Origin: Entonaema liquescens
Taxonomy: Eukaryota; Ascomycota; Sordariomycetes; Xylariales; Xylariaceae
NCBI GenBank assembly: GCA_902805475.1
Contig: CADCSX010000001.1
Location: 558,001-622,000, forward strand
Reading direction: 5' to 3'
Length of the DNA: 64,000 nucleotides
Within the stretch, counting starts at the first letter, position 1; each line of letters begins with the position of its first letter. The position numbers were made by a program, and so were the translations under genes. Positions 1-12,284 of this stretch are shown here, in pieces. The notes under the pieces are model-generated. The model did not search any database. It saw nothing but the letters and a program-made list of their open reading frames with translations, and was not told the origin of the DNA.

Positions 1-403
1 ATATCATTCATCCCTACCTAGTAGTAGTACGTTCAACTCTACGGAGATCTACTTAAACCTTCAGAAGGAATTTGGAAAGCTCCCGCCGGATCCACCAGGA
101 ACTAGATGGCAGGGCTTCTTCGGTCACCTATTCGGCTACGGCAGTACCTATTACAGCTATCTCTTCGACCAAGTCCTCTCCAAGCGCGTGTGGCAAGTCG
201 TCTTTTCGGCCGGCCACAACGGGGCCGCGCTCGACCGGGAAAACGGCGAGAGATTGAAGGAGAACCTGCTCAAGTGGGGAGGGAGTCGGGACCCCTGGCG
301 ATGTCTCTCAGATACTTTGCGAGATGAACGCTTGGTAGATGGGGACGAGAAGGCTATGAGGCTTGTAGGAACCTGGGTCGACAAGGAAGATGTTCATACT
401 TAG
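1..403 (+). CDS. oct1: Mitochondrial intermediate peptidase, C-terminal fragment (5' end outside window)
   Basis: This is the 3' end of an M3-family zinc metallopeptidase of the mitochondrial matrix, which removes an octapeptide from imported precursors after the main processing peptidase has cut. The open frame starts at base 2 and ends at the TAG at 401-403, giving about 133 residues. It contains the family's C-terminal signature WQGFFGHLFGYGSTYYSYLF (codons from about base 107), followed by a KWGGSRDPW-like block and a final DGDEKAMRLVGTW, all in the order seen in fungal Oct1/MIP. The zinc-binding HEXXH region lies upstream of the window and cannot be checked. No intron is seen in this part. 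The assignment is confident from motif order alone. Confidence 0.9.
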   Translation, partial: YHSSLPSSSTFNSTEIYLNLQKEFGKLPPDPPGTRWQGFFGHLFGYGSTYYSYLFDQVLSKRVWQVVFSAGHNGAALDRENGERLKENLLKWGGSRDPWRCLSDTLRDERLVDGDEKAMRLVGTWVDKEDVHT

Positions 404-1501
404 CGTGGAAGCATGCTATATGTGTACAAATTTCCCATGGCCAATGGCATACATACACTAAAGCCAGGTATCCCTTCTCTAGCCGATATTCAACACGATG
501 GCAGCCCTGAGAAGGAGCTCTTTCTAGTTATGGTCCGTGATGGATCTTATAGAGCTACAAACTATATGAATCATAGTAGAAGCTACACCATTGACCATAT
601 AGACTTGGCTTATATAGAGATGAATAAAAACAGTTAAACAATGTGCCGCACTTATGAAAAAAAAAATTTAAAATATTGCCGTGAAATACTTTCCATTGTC
701 GACTGGCGACTTTTACAAACCCCCTTAATACGAGCTTAGTTTGTTCCCTTTATTGACTTTGATATCCTTGGATAAACCTAGTGCTTCCTATATTAAATCT
801 GTTAGGGGCTAAAAAGGGTTATAGAGGAAGGGTTCCAACTGTCGGTTTCTTTTCAAAGCATGAGAAGGGAAAAGATAAAATAAGGAAAGAGGTGCCCCAA
901 CACTGTGGACAGTATAAAATCTATGGCAGTCTGAATAGCGAGGTGACGGTTTCCATTCAACTCATCTTACGTACTCGACACATCCCGTCACTTCCCTCGA
1001 TACTCCAAGAATGATGACAAGTGGTTGGTCTTTACTGCATCATATTCATACTTTATCCACTTCTCCTGCCATTCATACCAGTTGCTCTTACTTCTATGTC
1101 GAGCAAGCAAGAATGTTGAGCTATGAATATTTCGTCGTATTTCCTGAAGGTAAAACTCCATTACATCTTCACATCAACAACAAACATTAGTGTTGCAGAG
1201 AACTGTCAAGTTGCTATCATCATCGCTGTTAATACTACTATTTCTCGCTTTAAAGCTTCATTTTACTATTCATAAGAGGATTCATAGATCTATTTCTGCA
1301 AAGGTTGTTATCCAACGAAGACACAGGCCAGTACGCAGAAGAGCTAACGCAGAGAGATAGATCATCAGCACAAGTCCTCTGTTATTATAGAGTCCTTGCT
1401 ATCTCCATGTAAGCAAACTAATGCTCAAATAACTTCCTTTCCAAGCTTATATGCCACAGATACGAATACCACACTATACACTACAATAGAACAATAGAAA
1501 A
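404..1501. other. Gene-free interval between oct1 and the WSC gene
   Basis: AT-rich stretch of about 1.1 kb with only short ORFs that lack coding character. It should hold the oct1 terminator region and the promoter of the WSC gene. I see no repeat or RNA gene. Confidence 0.5.
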
Positions 1502-2433
1502 ATGGCACCTCGCGCGTGTTCAGGCATCCTCGGTCTCGTCATGCTGCTGACCACAGTTCCTCTTTCGGTGGCACAACAAGCCCAGCCCACATGCTTCCCC
1601 ATGCCTGTAGCTGTCGGAAACACCACCACTCCAACCCAGATTATGAATGACACACCGGCCGACGCACCTAACCCCAGCTCCAGTGCCTCTCCTCGTCCCG
1701 ATCTGAGGATCATCGACGAAGACCCCCAGTACAAGTACGTGGGGTGCTGGTCTGAAGTCACCCTTCTAGACCCCGATGTCCATGCTCTTGATGGGCCGTT
1801 CCTGACGGCACCTGGTCTCATGAATGTCCATGTTTGTGTGGATTTCTGCCGTCATGCTGCGAACAAGAAGGCAGAGAACCAGACTGGATTCCGCTACGCG
1901 GGTCTCGAGTATGCTTTCCAGTGTTGGTGCGGTGACCATCTCTCGAAGCACAGCTACCACTTGATTGACGCCGTCTGTGACCTTCCCGTAAGTAGTACTC
2001 TTAATAATTCTCTTCCTCTTTTATCATTTCTCCCTTTTATCATTTCTCCCTTTCCCCTAGGCACTGTTCAGTCAGGAATTCTCTACATGATTGGTACTGA
2101 TTAAACCCCCCTACCTCTGCGAATATGCTTGAAATCACCGGGCTGGTTACTAGACTGCTCACTTTATTGAGAAACATGCTAATGTTCATTATGTAGTGTG
2201 ACGGTGCCAACACGACTGCGTGCGGTGGCCACCTCGCCATGACACTCTACAACATTACAGAAAAGAAGACACCAGGAGACAACGACGGATTCGGCGGAAA
2301 CGGAAATGGAACCAATGGCGGAACCGGAGGCAACCAGCCACAAGGACCTGATGGTCAAGCAGCACTCCAAGCCGTGGGTGTTGGCTTCCTCGTACTTGCT
2401 GTGACCTTTGCCCTGGGCTGGGGTTGCTTGTAA
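1502..2433 (+). CDS. WSC-domain cell-surface protein
   Basis: Two exons, 1502-1987 and 2197-2433, with a 209-nt intron (GTAAGT donor, TAG acceptor), encode 240 residues. Residues 1-25 form a signal peptide (hydrophobic core LGLVMLLTTVPLSVA). Residues about 80-180 form a cysteine-rich WSC domain: YVGCWSE, a VCVDFC segment, YAGLEYAFQCWCG, then CDLPCDG and ACGG, the last part encoded by exon 2. A Gly/Asn-rich linker follows, and a hydrophobic C-terminus (residues about 218-240) with almost no cytoplasmic tail suggests a GPI anchor or a single membrane span. WSC domains bind carbohydrate and occur in wall-stress sensors and secreted wall proteins. The lack of a cytoplasmic tail argues against a signalling sensor of the Wsc1 type. 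The start was chosen because it gives the signal peptide. Confidence 0.85.
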
Positions 2434-2866
2434 AAGAATCGCAGGAATTTTAGATTAAGGAAGTAATATGTATATGGATGAGAGCTTATGTCTGAGATCG
2501 AGGGTTAGTATTTGATTTCTTTACACTCTTTTAGATCAGAGCCAGCGTTTGTCATAGCGTCATCTCGCAAGGGGGCGTTACGCATTGTTGTCTACTGAGT
2601 TAGTCGTCGCGGGGGAGGGTTGCGACTCATACCTCTTGATATAGGTATAAGTGGGCGGAAGAGCTGCTTGATCAGCTGAAGTACATGAAAATCGGAGATA
2701 AAACTGAATAGTAGATAGGTGGCATTCGTTGTTTGAAAAGCGTTATAAAAGTCTAAATACACCGCTTCGATAATAGAGCATTCGTTTTTATAAGATTATG
2801 TGCCCCAAGTTTTTCATTGTCTCGCTCGTGGTAATTCATATATATTATCGTTCATGTCGTAACGGA
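2434..2866. other. Intergenic region between convergent WSC gene and REV1
   Basis: 433 bp between two convergent genes. It probably holds both 3' untranslated regions. No other structure is visible. Confidence 0.5.
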
Positions 2867-5800
2867 TTATATATCCAATGGTCCTAGACCCCTTTGCTGC
2901 ACCGCATTCTGTACTTCCCTCTTAACTTGTCCTACAACCTCGCGCCACGCTTCTTTTCCGCGGTACTCCATCTCCTCACCTCCATCTCCACCGCTGTCTT
3001 CTACCAGGTAATCCAACCACCGGACTAGTTTCGCCGCCTTATCCATATCCTTCTCCTCTAGCACGACGCGCACCAGGTACTTCTCTAGCATCTCGACGTC
3101 GCGCCTATGCGGCCCCTCGTCCCGCGTCTCCCGATGCCACACGTTGAGCATGTCGCGGATCTCGGGGAGCGTCGTCAGGCCGTTGGACGTGAAGCCGATC
3201 TTAGGCGGGCGCGGGTTGAAGCGCAGGCGCGTCTGGCCGTTTGGTAGGGCCGCGGAGTCGTCCCCGCCATCGCCGTCGCTGTTGGGATTTTTCTTGTTAT
3301 TGTGATTGGGTTTGGATAATAGGTCTAAACCGGTACGCTGTGCGCGTCGGCGGCGTTGGTGGTCGGCGATGACTTCCCGGCGGACTTCCTCGGGTAATTC
3401 GGCGAGGAATTCTGGGTCTAGGTCTTCGATGACAGTGGCGTCGCTATAGGGGTCAGGTGGTGGGTTTTGGCGATGGTCGTTTGGAAGATTTTCGCGTTGG
3501 CGTCGGATTGGCGCTCGCGGGCGCGGGCGAATAGGTTTGTGACGCGGCGCTTGGATGGGGTTTTCTGTTTGGGGGGTGGTGGGATGGTGCGGTCTCGGCG
3601 GGGGGATTGCGGGAGGGGGGTATGTCGTCGACTTCGTGGTCGGTATTGTTCGAGGACTTCGGCTTTCATGTCGTCTGGCAGAGCGTTGAAGACCTCCGGG
3701 TCGATCTCCGGAGGGATATCATCGGAGAGTGCTGGGCTTTGAGTCCTTGATTTGGCTACTGGTGTCTCGTCGCGAGGCTCCAGGATGGTTCGACTGCCTT
3801 GCTCCATAAGCCGGCTTCGAATATCCGGGGCAGTTCAGCGATTACCGCGGGATCTGGGTTGGACGGCATGATGAATTGAGTTCCACTGATGTTCAAGGGG
3901 TGTTTGCCTTGGCATCCGCTTTGCTTGCTTGAGCCAACGCGAATGCCGGATGGCGTTCTGGCTTCGGTTTTCGCGGCGTTAGGGGCTTTCTGTGATCGGG
4001 TCTTGAGACTCGGCGCGGCCATGCTTCGGATTGGCTTCTTCCGCACCACTGCCGTCTTGGATTGGTTCTAAAGCTGGCTTTTTGCTTAGGCTAGGGGTAC
4101 GGAAAGCACCGAAGGTTAGCTTCTTTTGACTCCCATCAGCTCCTGATAGCGATGTCTTGAGGGGCTCGAGTTTAGTCAACTGTACACCTAGCCCGCGAAG
4201 GTCGCCTGGGCTGAATTTATGGGAGCGGAGGATCGAAACCGCTTCTTTCCCTAGTACCTGATAGTCGTGAGTTGCAATACCAAACATGACGCTCTTGTTG
4301 AAGGTATCGCATTTGCCATGCCCTAAGTGTTTCGGTGGATCAAGAGGTGCGTCGAGTGAGCGTCGCATGATCTTCATCGTGAGTTGTTTGCCCTTGACTT
4401 GCTCGTTAAGAAGACGTTTCTCCAATTCTTTGCACAAATTGAAGACAAATTCCTCGGCCTCTTCTTGGCTAATAAACCGGATTCCCCAATTGACCTCGGC
4501 CGAGACTGATTTTCGAATTGGTTGTTCGCCCACCTCCGTTCGGTCGATACCTCGAGCGTATTCCCATAGTTTTTCACCCGTTTTCGGACCAAGGGTATTG
4601 ATTAATCGTTCCTTGGAGGTTTGCCTGACGTCGCTCACAAATTTTATACCGATCTCTTCCAACTTCCCGGCAATGCTATATGCGACTCCAGGCAGGTCAT
4701 CGACCTTCAAGCCACCAAGGAAGTCCAATACCTCTTCCGGCTTGATTTGGTATTGACCTGCGGGCTTAGCTTTCCGAAGGGCCACTTTTGCTAACAAAAT
4801 ATTTGCACCGATTCCCACTGAGACAGCACATCCGGTTTTTGCCTTGACTTGTTCCCGTAAGGCCAAAGCTATCTGGTCTGCTTTTTCTTGCTCTCTCCAT
4901 ATACTGCCTTCGTCAACCCCGGTGCCATCCGAGCCAACTGTGGATAAGAGAACGGATGTGATATCCACAAGAGCTTCATCAATGCTGACGCTTTGTACAA
5001 CACCGCCGACTTCTAGAATACATTCATAGAATGACTTGCTGGCTTCTTCGTACGCTGGAAAATCATATGGTAGTACCTTGAGCTCGGGACATAATTCTTT
5101 GGCTCGTTTCATCCACATTCCATTTTTCACGCCGTATTTCCTTGCTGGATAATTGCAGCTGGCAATTTCTGAACCAGATCCTGTCCCATGTGCAACAACA
5201 GCGGGTTTATCGATGAATTCCGGTGCATTTTTCAGTGAGACTGCGCAGAAAAAGCTGTCAAAGTCAACGTGCATTACGTAGCGCCTCGCGCCAGCTTTCC
5301 TTTTCGTTGGCTTTTTCTGGGGACCTTTCTCAGCGGCGAGCTTCTGCATCCTAGACTTCAACTCGGCTTTCCAGGTCGACAGGTGATGAAGCCTACTTTC
5401 AGAATAATACTGCTGGATGAAATCGGGGTTTGCGGTAGAGGATTTTCTCATCCGCGGATCTTGGAGGAGTAGCGCATTATGTTCCTCGGAAGTCATCGCT
5501 TTCTGCTCTTCTACTGATGGGCCGGGCAGCACGTCATCTTCGACTTCATCCTTGTCTTGTTTATCAGGCTCCTTGGTTGCTTGTGGTGCCGTAGATTCCG
5601 GATATTGAACCAACATCACCGTATCGTCATCTAACTCATCGGAAATATCCGGTGAGTATTGCGCTCTTTGCAATACCCCGGGAGGTGTCATAGGTTCGAC
5701 AGACTCATTTTTACGAGCAAATTTAAGAGCCGAACCCGGCCGGCTAGGTGTGCCATCTCCGAGATGCTTTCCATCGATAGACTGCGCAATACCTTTGAGC

Positions 5801-6372
5801 TGACTATTATAGAAACTACTCTCAGTTTGCTCTCGATATTTTGCTAGGGGCGATTGTGGAGTAGATTGTGTAGATATCCCAGTCTCATTTAGTTTCAATG
5901 TCTTCTGCCTGGGGCTCTCGTCTATCACTCGGTAATCGGACCAGGAGAGAAGCTTTCCAGCTTTAATAGAATCTGTAACCCAGGCAGGCTTTACCATCCT
6001 ATATTTATTAAAGTCGACCATCTTTTTCGGCGGCAAGCTGGATGCGATGATGTGAGTCGCCATAGTCTTAGAATCCAAGTACTGAAGAAAGCCTGCGCCA
6101 TGCTGAACTAGATCGCGGTGAAGAACTTGGAGTGGCGGCTGCGTATAACCTATTACGTGCGCGACGACTCCCTTGAAGATTTGAGGCTTGTCTGATGACG
6201 AAGCTCGTAATTCGGAATCGAGATTCTGCAGCTTGATTTTCTTGCGACGGAAGTAATCACCAAAACCGCCAAAAGCGCTGGGCTCATATTCCTCTCCCGC
6301 TTCATCTGAAAAGGTGTGGCCTTCTATGCGCTTTCGCACAGCATTTGAGTTGGCATCTAAGCGACTCCCCAT
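2867..6372 (-). CDS. rev1: DNA repair protein REV1 (Y-family translesion polymerase), with frame breaks near the 3' end
   Basis: REV1 is a deoxycytidyl transferase and the scaffold for other translesion polymerases in the nucleus. The first 797 codons are uninterrupted: a BRCT domain (about 63-150), the polymerase palm with HVDFDSFF (D370, D372) and SIDEA (D465, E466), then helix-hairpin-helix and little-finger domains to about 720. The rest is split among frames. Adding one base at each of four short runs (plus-strand GGGG at 3982-3985, 3897-3900 and 3827-3830, and around 3462-3468) restores a continuous product of 1169 residues. That product has three ubiquitin-binding-like motifs (AVIAELP...DIRSRL, EVFNALPDDMKAEVL, EFLAELPEEVRREVI) and the C-terminal polymerase-binding domain (from about 3160 to the stop at 2867). 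Single-base consensus errors are the likely cause; genuine decay is less likely because coding similarity persists on both sides of every break. Confidence 0.9.
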
Positions 6373-6958
6373 ATTGATGGGGTCTTAGAGTTGATATCAA
6401 ATGATAAGATGCTGGGTTCTCATAAACGTATCTACTCGATGGCCTGTGGCGATCTTTCGATGGATGATCATCTTGGAATTGACGGAATCTCAACCGTAGT
6501 GAGCATAAGATAAGATAAGTTGGATTAGTTCGGACTTCTGGAGAAACTCAATAATTATTGAGGGAGAATTAAAATTTTATAAATATCGACTTGATTGATC
6601 TCATTCTTGACCGACAAAACGTGTAATGGGTAAACGCGTGGTTAGATGACGCTGATTAATGAGACGCGAGTAGCATCACGCAATCCCGTGACTTGATGCG
6701 GGATGATGATACTAGGTATTATTAAATGCATATTCAAGTACCTAGGTATATGTATATGCACTTATTAAAACACGATGTACCTCTCTATGGAAGCGGAGAC
6801 GACATCATGCAAAAGGGACTCGTGAGGAATAGGATTGGTCCGTGTATTCCGAATAGGATATGCATTCATGCGTACCGTATATACTGTTCCTCCGTCGTCG
6901 TGAGGAGTAAGTATCATTAACTTTTCGAAAACGTTGGCCATCCATATCAACTCTAGAA
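6373..6958. other. Divergent promoter region of rev1 and the GST gene
   Basis: 586 bp between the divergent starts of rev1 (-) and the glutathione S-transferase gene (+). It is AT-rich and contains one copy of the CCTAGGTA motif (about 6741) that recurs in other gene-free intervals of the window. Confidence 0.5.
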
Positions 6959-7828
6959 ATGGATACTCCCTACGAACTCATCTACTATACAGGCGTTCCC
7001 GGCCGCGGAGAACATGTTCGACTTATCCTAGAGGAAGCCGGTGCCTCATATAAAGACACTTCGTCTCTCCCTATTGACAAATGTCGAGAAGCTGTCACAG
7101 CTTACCTTGCTCCCGAATATAAAGGCGAACAAGGAAATCCACCTTACTACGCCCCTCCTCTTCTCAAGCACGGCGACCTTATTATATCCCAAACTAGCAA
7201 CATTCTTATGTACCTTGGCTCTAAGCTCGGACTTACCGGGTCGCGAGAGAAGGATGTCTATCGAGTGAATGCTCTTGCTCTTACCGCACTTGACGGTTTG
7301 AGCAATGAAGTTCACGATACCCACCATCCGATTGCTGCTGAATTGTACTACGAAGACCAGAAGGAGGAAAGTCTGAGACGTAGTAAAGAATGGATCAAGA
7401 ACCGCCTACCTAAGCATCTTGGATATTGGCAGAAAGTGCTAGAGAGCGACGAATGCGGCTCAGGCCCATGGCTATTGGGGAACACGTTCACGTATGCTGA
7501 TCTAGTGTTGTTCCAGGTAAGTCGCCCTCCTTTTGTACTAATTCCATGCCTAGGATTTTACCATGGCTTCCTTGTGACCTCCTAATTTTCATATATGTGA
7601 CCATCAACTAATTAAAAGCATGATCAGTGCCTCGATGGTGTCCAGTTCGCGTTCCCAAAAGCAATGAAGCAGGCCAAAGAATCCGGTAAATATGATCGAC
7701 TCTTCCAGCTGTGGGAAGCAGTCAAGGCGCGACCAAATATAGCCGCGTACCTCGCCAGCGACAAAAGACAGAAGTACGATTGGGGCATCTACCGATACTA
7801 TCCTGATAATGATGTGCTTGCTGAGTAG
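6959..7828 (+). CDS. Glutathione S-transferase
   Basis: Two exons, 6959-7516 and 7628-7828 (111-nt intron, GTAAGT donor, CAG acceptor), encode 252 residues of a cytosolic glutathione transferase. The N-terminal thioredoxin-like domain starts with ELIYYTGVPGRGEHVRLIL, where Y9 or Y10 is the likely glutathione-activating residue. It contains the SQTSNILMYLG segment, which contacts the glutamyl part of glutathione. The all-helical C-terminal domain includes WLLGNTFTYADLVLFQ, the family's conserved N-capping region, and the splice site lies directly after it. Substrate cannot be inferred. There is no targeting peptide. Confidence 0.9.
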
Positions 7829-8292
7829 TTTTAATTAGTAAGTGTAGAAGAATATATTCGGGGTTGGAGGCGATAGTAATAAGCAAGAGGGGAGAATATT
7901 GAAATGATTAAAAGAAAGGAAGCATATCTATATTATGAAAGTTGTGAACAGTGATGGAAGATAAGCCTGCCGTTTATTCTCTCAGTGCTATCTGGTTACA
8001 TGCATCTTTAGTGTGATATATATTGTTATCGATGCTTTTGGGCAAGGGTTCTATTTGATTGGCCAGTTTTGTGCTTCAATGGTCCGCACCTCACCTCTTC
8101 ATCTTTTCTACGTAAATGCATACCTGCATAGTTTAATATGCAAGAATTCTATTACATACCTGACCCTTGCTCTACATTTCCCGACTCTTGTCACTTGAAA
8201 GACAGGATTAAAAGACCAAGCTGGTTGACGTCGCGCACACTGTCGCGCACACAGATCATCCTTACTATAGATCTCGCCGGAACACCAAGACG
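7829..8292. other. Intergenic region between the GST and RED-like genes
   Basis: 464 bp between two genes read in the same direction. It should hold the GST terminator and the promoter of the next gene. Nothing else is recognisable. Confidence 0.45.
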
Positions 8293-9921
8293 ATGAACAA
8301 CGATCAGTTTCGCCGACTCGTTTCTGCAAACACCCCGAAGCCGTCATCAGATAGCAATGGCGCATCGCCAGGTGCAGCCACTCCTCGGGGAGGATCTCTT
8401 GGATCTAGACAGAAATCGAGCATACCTATGACACCGTGAGTCTACTACCGCTCACCCTTTATTGCATGCGTTATTAACTAATCCAGTCGCTCAGTTGGCC
8501 TTCATCATAAATCCGACTTCGCGCGACAATTAGCAGAGCGAAACCATAACGGCGAAAAACAGGCAAAGAAATTCAGGTCTTTCGATCCCAAGGGTAGCAA
8601 GTTAGCAGAGGGTTACGTGGATCGCGCTCGAAATAGGACATCGGAGGAAGAGGATGAACGAGCAACGCGAATAAAAGCACTAGAAGAATCCCTCAAGAAG
8701 GAAGAGATCGACCAAGAGACATTCGACAAACTCAGGAGTCAAATTGCCGGTGGAGATTTATCCAGCACCCACTTAGTAAAAGGCCTCGACTTTAAACTCC
8801 TCGAACGAGTACGAAAGGGCGAAAATGTTTACGGCGAAAGCGATGCGAAAGAAGAGGACTCCGGGTCGGAAGACGACGTCGATGAAGAGTTCGACCAGCT
8901 AGAAGAAAAAGAAATCGCAGCGGTCGCAAGAGAGAAGGCGGCAAAGAAAGGACAACTGGCAACAGCACCACTAAATCCATCGAAGAAGCGAACGAGAGAC
9001 CAGATCCTAGCCGAGATGAAAGCAGCAAGAGAAGCAGCGAAAGCCAAAGAGGATACGGGTTTGGGTTCAAAGTTCAAAAAGATCGGCGCGAAGACACCCG
9101 GAACGAGATTAGAACGAGATAGCAAAGGCAGAGAAGTTTTGATAGTAGTGGACGAAGATGGCCACGAAAAGCGAAAAGTTCGCAAGATCCAACCAGCTGG
9201 GCCTGAGACAACGGCGTCGAAAGATATAGATATGATGATGCCCGATAAGAATGCCAAACCTCTCGGCATGGAAGTACCAGAACATTACAGGAAGAAAGCC
9301 GAGGAACCAGACGATGAAGATATTAACATATTCGATGACGTTGGTGACGATTACGATCCTCTGGCCGGGTTAGAAGAGGAAGACTCCGAAGACGAGGATT
9401 CCACGGCAAAGAAACCGCAGCCGTCTGATACTACTAAGGAGGATAAGGCTGCTATGCCTCCTCCACCGCGACCAACCACTACAACAGAACCACGGAATTA
9501 CTTTAAGGATTCTAAGACCAAACTGGTGTCATCTGAGTCACTTAAGGCACCGTCTATGTCTGATCCGGCAATACAAGCAGCTCTCAAGAAGGCGGCAACT
9601 CTCAACCCTATATCCAGGCCAACAGAAGAGGATGACGAGGCTGCACGTGCTAAGGCAGAACGTCTCAAGAAGATGCTGCAGAATAATGACCGCGATGCAG
9701 AAGATATGGATCTAGGATTTGGCACGAGTAGGTTCGAAGACGAAGAAGACTTTGAGGAGCAGAAGGTCAAATTCTCGGAATGGGGTCGCGAAGGTGACGA
9801 TGATAGCCATGGTGGAGGAGGCGGTTCTAAACGTAAGAGAGGGCCTAAAAAGAGAAAGGGAGACGTCAATAATGCTGCAGACGTCTTGCGAGTCATGGAG
9901 AAACGGCGAGCTGCTGAATGA
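8293..9921 (+). CDS. RED-like (IK) splicing factor
   Basis: Two exons, 8293-8435 and 8487-9921, with a 51-nt intron (GTGAGT donor, CTAAT branch, CAG acceptor), give 525 residues. The first 60 residues (MNNDQFRRLV..., SIPMTPRSVG, DFARQLAER) and the KKFRSFDPKGSKLAEGYVDR segment fit the N-terminal region of RED/IK proteins, nuclear spliceosomal B-complex components that work with Smu1. The remainder is a charged, mostly disordered protein rich in Glu, Asp, Lys and Arg. It contains KKRTRDQILAEMKAAREAA and ends in a basic stretch (KRKRGPKKRKGD) and a short helix (AADVLRVMEKRRAA). The upstream exon was added because the longest single ORF begins inside the conserved region. Family assignment rests on recall of the N-terminal motif. 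Confidence 0.75.
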
Positions 9922-10368
9922 TTCCCTAGTGAGACTGATGCTATAATAGTTAGCACTTGAGCTCAGCAAAGTTCCGAATTATAATAATCATCAGTATTAA
10001 AGTCATAAACCCTTAAACTACATGATATAACTAACAAGTTGACATAAGTCATTCTTATGTTTCTATAAAGTATAAAATTGGACTTGATAAAGAGTTGTAG
10101 TTATGGTGCGAAGCAACAATTCCCACGGCTCTCCCAACTCGAGTCCCACAGATTCAAAAGCGTATTTCGTATTTCGCATTTCGTATTTCCGTCTGACTAT
10201 TTGTTTCCCTTTTCCACTTTTCCGTGACCGACTTTCATTCTCAAACGCTACCATAAAACCCATATCTTAACAACCGGGCCAAAAATACTTATAAGTTAGC
10301 TCCTCCATAGTTACCAGATTGTCTACCATACTATCCCCATTTACCAAATTACAATAAGTACCGTAGAT
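9922..10368. other. Intergenic region upstream of the nucleoside hydrolase gene
   Basis: 447 bp, AT-rich. It presumably holds the RED-like gene terminator and the promoter of the nucleoside hydrolase gene. No repeat or RNA gene is seen. Confidence 0.45.
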
Positions 10369-11955
10369 ATGTCAGAACCTGTTCCGATTTGGCTGGATTG
10401 CGATCCGGGCCACGATGTGAGTCTAATTTCATTCCGTTCCTTTTCGCCTGTTTTTTTTTTGGTTCCGACCAATCAATCCACGACGCTATATATCTCAAGC
10501 GAGCCCCTCTCGTTCCCCCCCTCCCGGCGCCGGCGCCCCGCCGCATCCCTGGCTACCCGCCGGTTCGGCGTTGGAGTAGTCCTGCGTTCGGCTCCGCGGG
10601 ACAGTTTGCGGCCCAACGCCGTTCGATCACTTACCTCCCTACTTGATGTAGCTAGCTATATGAGAATATGGGAATATACATACCTACCTCGTACATAGTT
10701 GCATATAACTACAATCGGCACATAACCTAACCTTCCCATCGCAGGACGTCTTCGCCATCCTCCTAGCAGCCTACCACCCGGGCCTCCGGCTCCTAGGCAT
10801 CAGCACCGTGCACGGCAACGCGCCCCTCGACAAGACGACGCAGAACGCGCGCTCCGTCCTCGCTGCCATCGGCAAGCACCCCGAGATCCAGGTCTTCCCC
10901 GGCGCCGCCCAGGCCCTCACCCGCCCGCCCATCCACGCCACCGCCATCCACGGCGAGTCCGGGCTCGACGGCACCGACCTGCTCCCCCCGGCCCCTCCAC
11001 CTTCTTCTTCCTCCACTTCTCCTATTTCCGCCACCGAAGCCATGGCCTCCGCCCTAAGGTCATGCGCCCCCGGAACCGCGTGGATCGCCGCGACCGGAGC
11101 CCTGACGAATGTCGCGGCCCTGTTCGCCGCATACCCGGATTTAGTCCCGCACGTGCGCGGCGCGAGCATCATGGGCGGCAGCGTCGGGGGCGGGTTCACG
11201 CCCGCGGTGATGGGGGTTGTCGACGGGGTCCCGCGCGTGGGCAACTACACGCAATGGGCCGAGTTCAACGTGCTCATCGACCCCGAGGCCGCGGACGCGC
11301 TGTTCCGCGACCCCGGTCTGGCCCCGAAGATCACGCTCGTCCCGCTCGATCTCACGCACCTGGTGCTGGCGACCAGAGAAGTCCAGGATGTGCTGCTGTA
11401 TGGACCGGTGGAGGGGAATGGGGACGGGGACGGGGGGGTGCGCGAGGGCAGGGGAAGTCGGATTTGAGGGTTATGTTGGTGGAGTTGTTGAATTTCTTCG
11501 CGGGGACGTATCGGTGAGTACCTAGTGGTCTGGTCGCTTCCATCTAGTTACTTCTTTCTTTTGTTATCGTGGTGTAGGTACTAATTATGCTATTTAGCGA
11601 CGTATTCGGCATCATAGAAGGCCCGCCGCTACACGACCCGTTGGCGGTGGCGGCCGCGCTGACGGGGACGCAGTACGAGATCCCGTTCTACGACTACGAC
11701 CCTAAGAGCCCCGAGGGGCCGAGTCGACGGGAACGATTCGCGGTGGAGGTGGTGACCGAGGGCACGCTTGAGGATGCTAGAGATCGTGGCGCGCAGACCG
11801 GTCGCACGCTCGTCAAGCTGCTGCCTCCTGGTAGTGAGGGAGTCCGAATACCGCGGGGTCTGGACATCCCGCTGTTCTGGAAGGTCATCGAGGAGTGTTG
11901 TGAGAGGGCTGATGAAGTAAACAAGAAGATCTTAGCGACTAAGCCTGCGAATTGA
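10369..11955 (+). CDS. Inosine-uridine preferring nucleoside hydrolase (probable uridine nucleosidase), one frame break
   Basis: This enzyme cleaves the N-glycosidic bond of ribonucleosides in purine and pyrimidine salvage. Exon 1 (10369-10416) encodes the start of the Ca-binding motif, LDCDPGHD, and exon 2 (from 10745) continues DVFAILLAAYHP, so the four aspartates of DxDxxxDD are present (D10, D12, D16, D17). Intron 1 is 328 nt, long for this window, and its middle is GC-rich. Exon 2 also carries the TGALTNVA, MGG and NVLIDPEAAD segments. Intron 2 (11514-11597) joins TYR to DVFGIIEGPPLHDPLAV, which holds the conserved HD. Between 11432 and 11470 the frame shifts by one. One more G in the seven-G run at 11432-11438 restores it and makes the total exactly 392 codons (391 residues). 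Confidence 0.88.
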
Positions 11956-12284
11956 TTGATGACTAGATAGGTCTTTTTGACGGTTAGGCCCTGAGTCGTA
12001 GAAGAGGAGCAGTAGGACTGCTTGATAGACTGGCAATGAGTTTACGACATGAATAGACATCTATTACATTTGGATACATTAGATCCTAAGTGAGCTAGTT
12101 ACCAGCTTTGGAACACTCCTTGATTTATTAGACGGACTATCATGTAGACATTCGTCCATGAGGCCTTCTAGAGCCCCTATTTTATCTGCGTTACTTATAC
12201 AAACTATTGCTAGCCAAATTACAGTTCTAATCAAACACTCGAATCCCCCTAATATATGCCGTTAATGAACCCTTAATACCTCAT
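11956..12284. other. Intergenic region between convergent genes
   Basis: 329 bp between the convergent nucleoside hydrolase gene and the oxygenase-like gene. It should contain both 3' ends. Nothing else is seen. Confidence 0.45.

Noticed and set aside
3418..4049. Introns as an explanation for the REV1 frame changes
   Set aside because: At 3827-3830 the frame changes inside a conserved motif within a base or two, leaving no room for an intron. Elsewhere available GT/AG pairs give wrong phases or poor signals. One-base run extension explains all four.
10417..10744. GC-rich ORFs inside the long first intron of the nucleoside hydrolase gene
   Set aside because: The flanking exons join perfectly at the conserved DCDPGHD-DVFA motif, so the segment is intronic.
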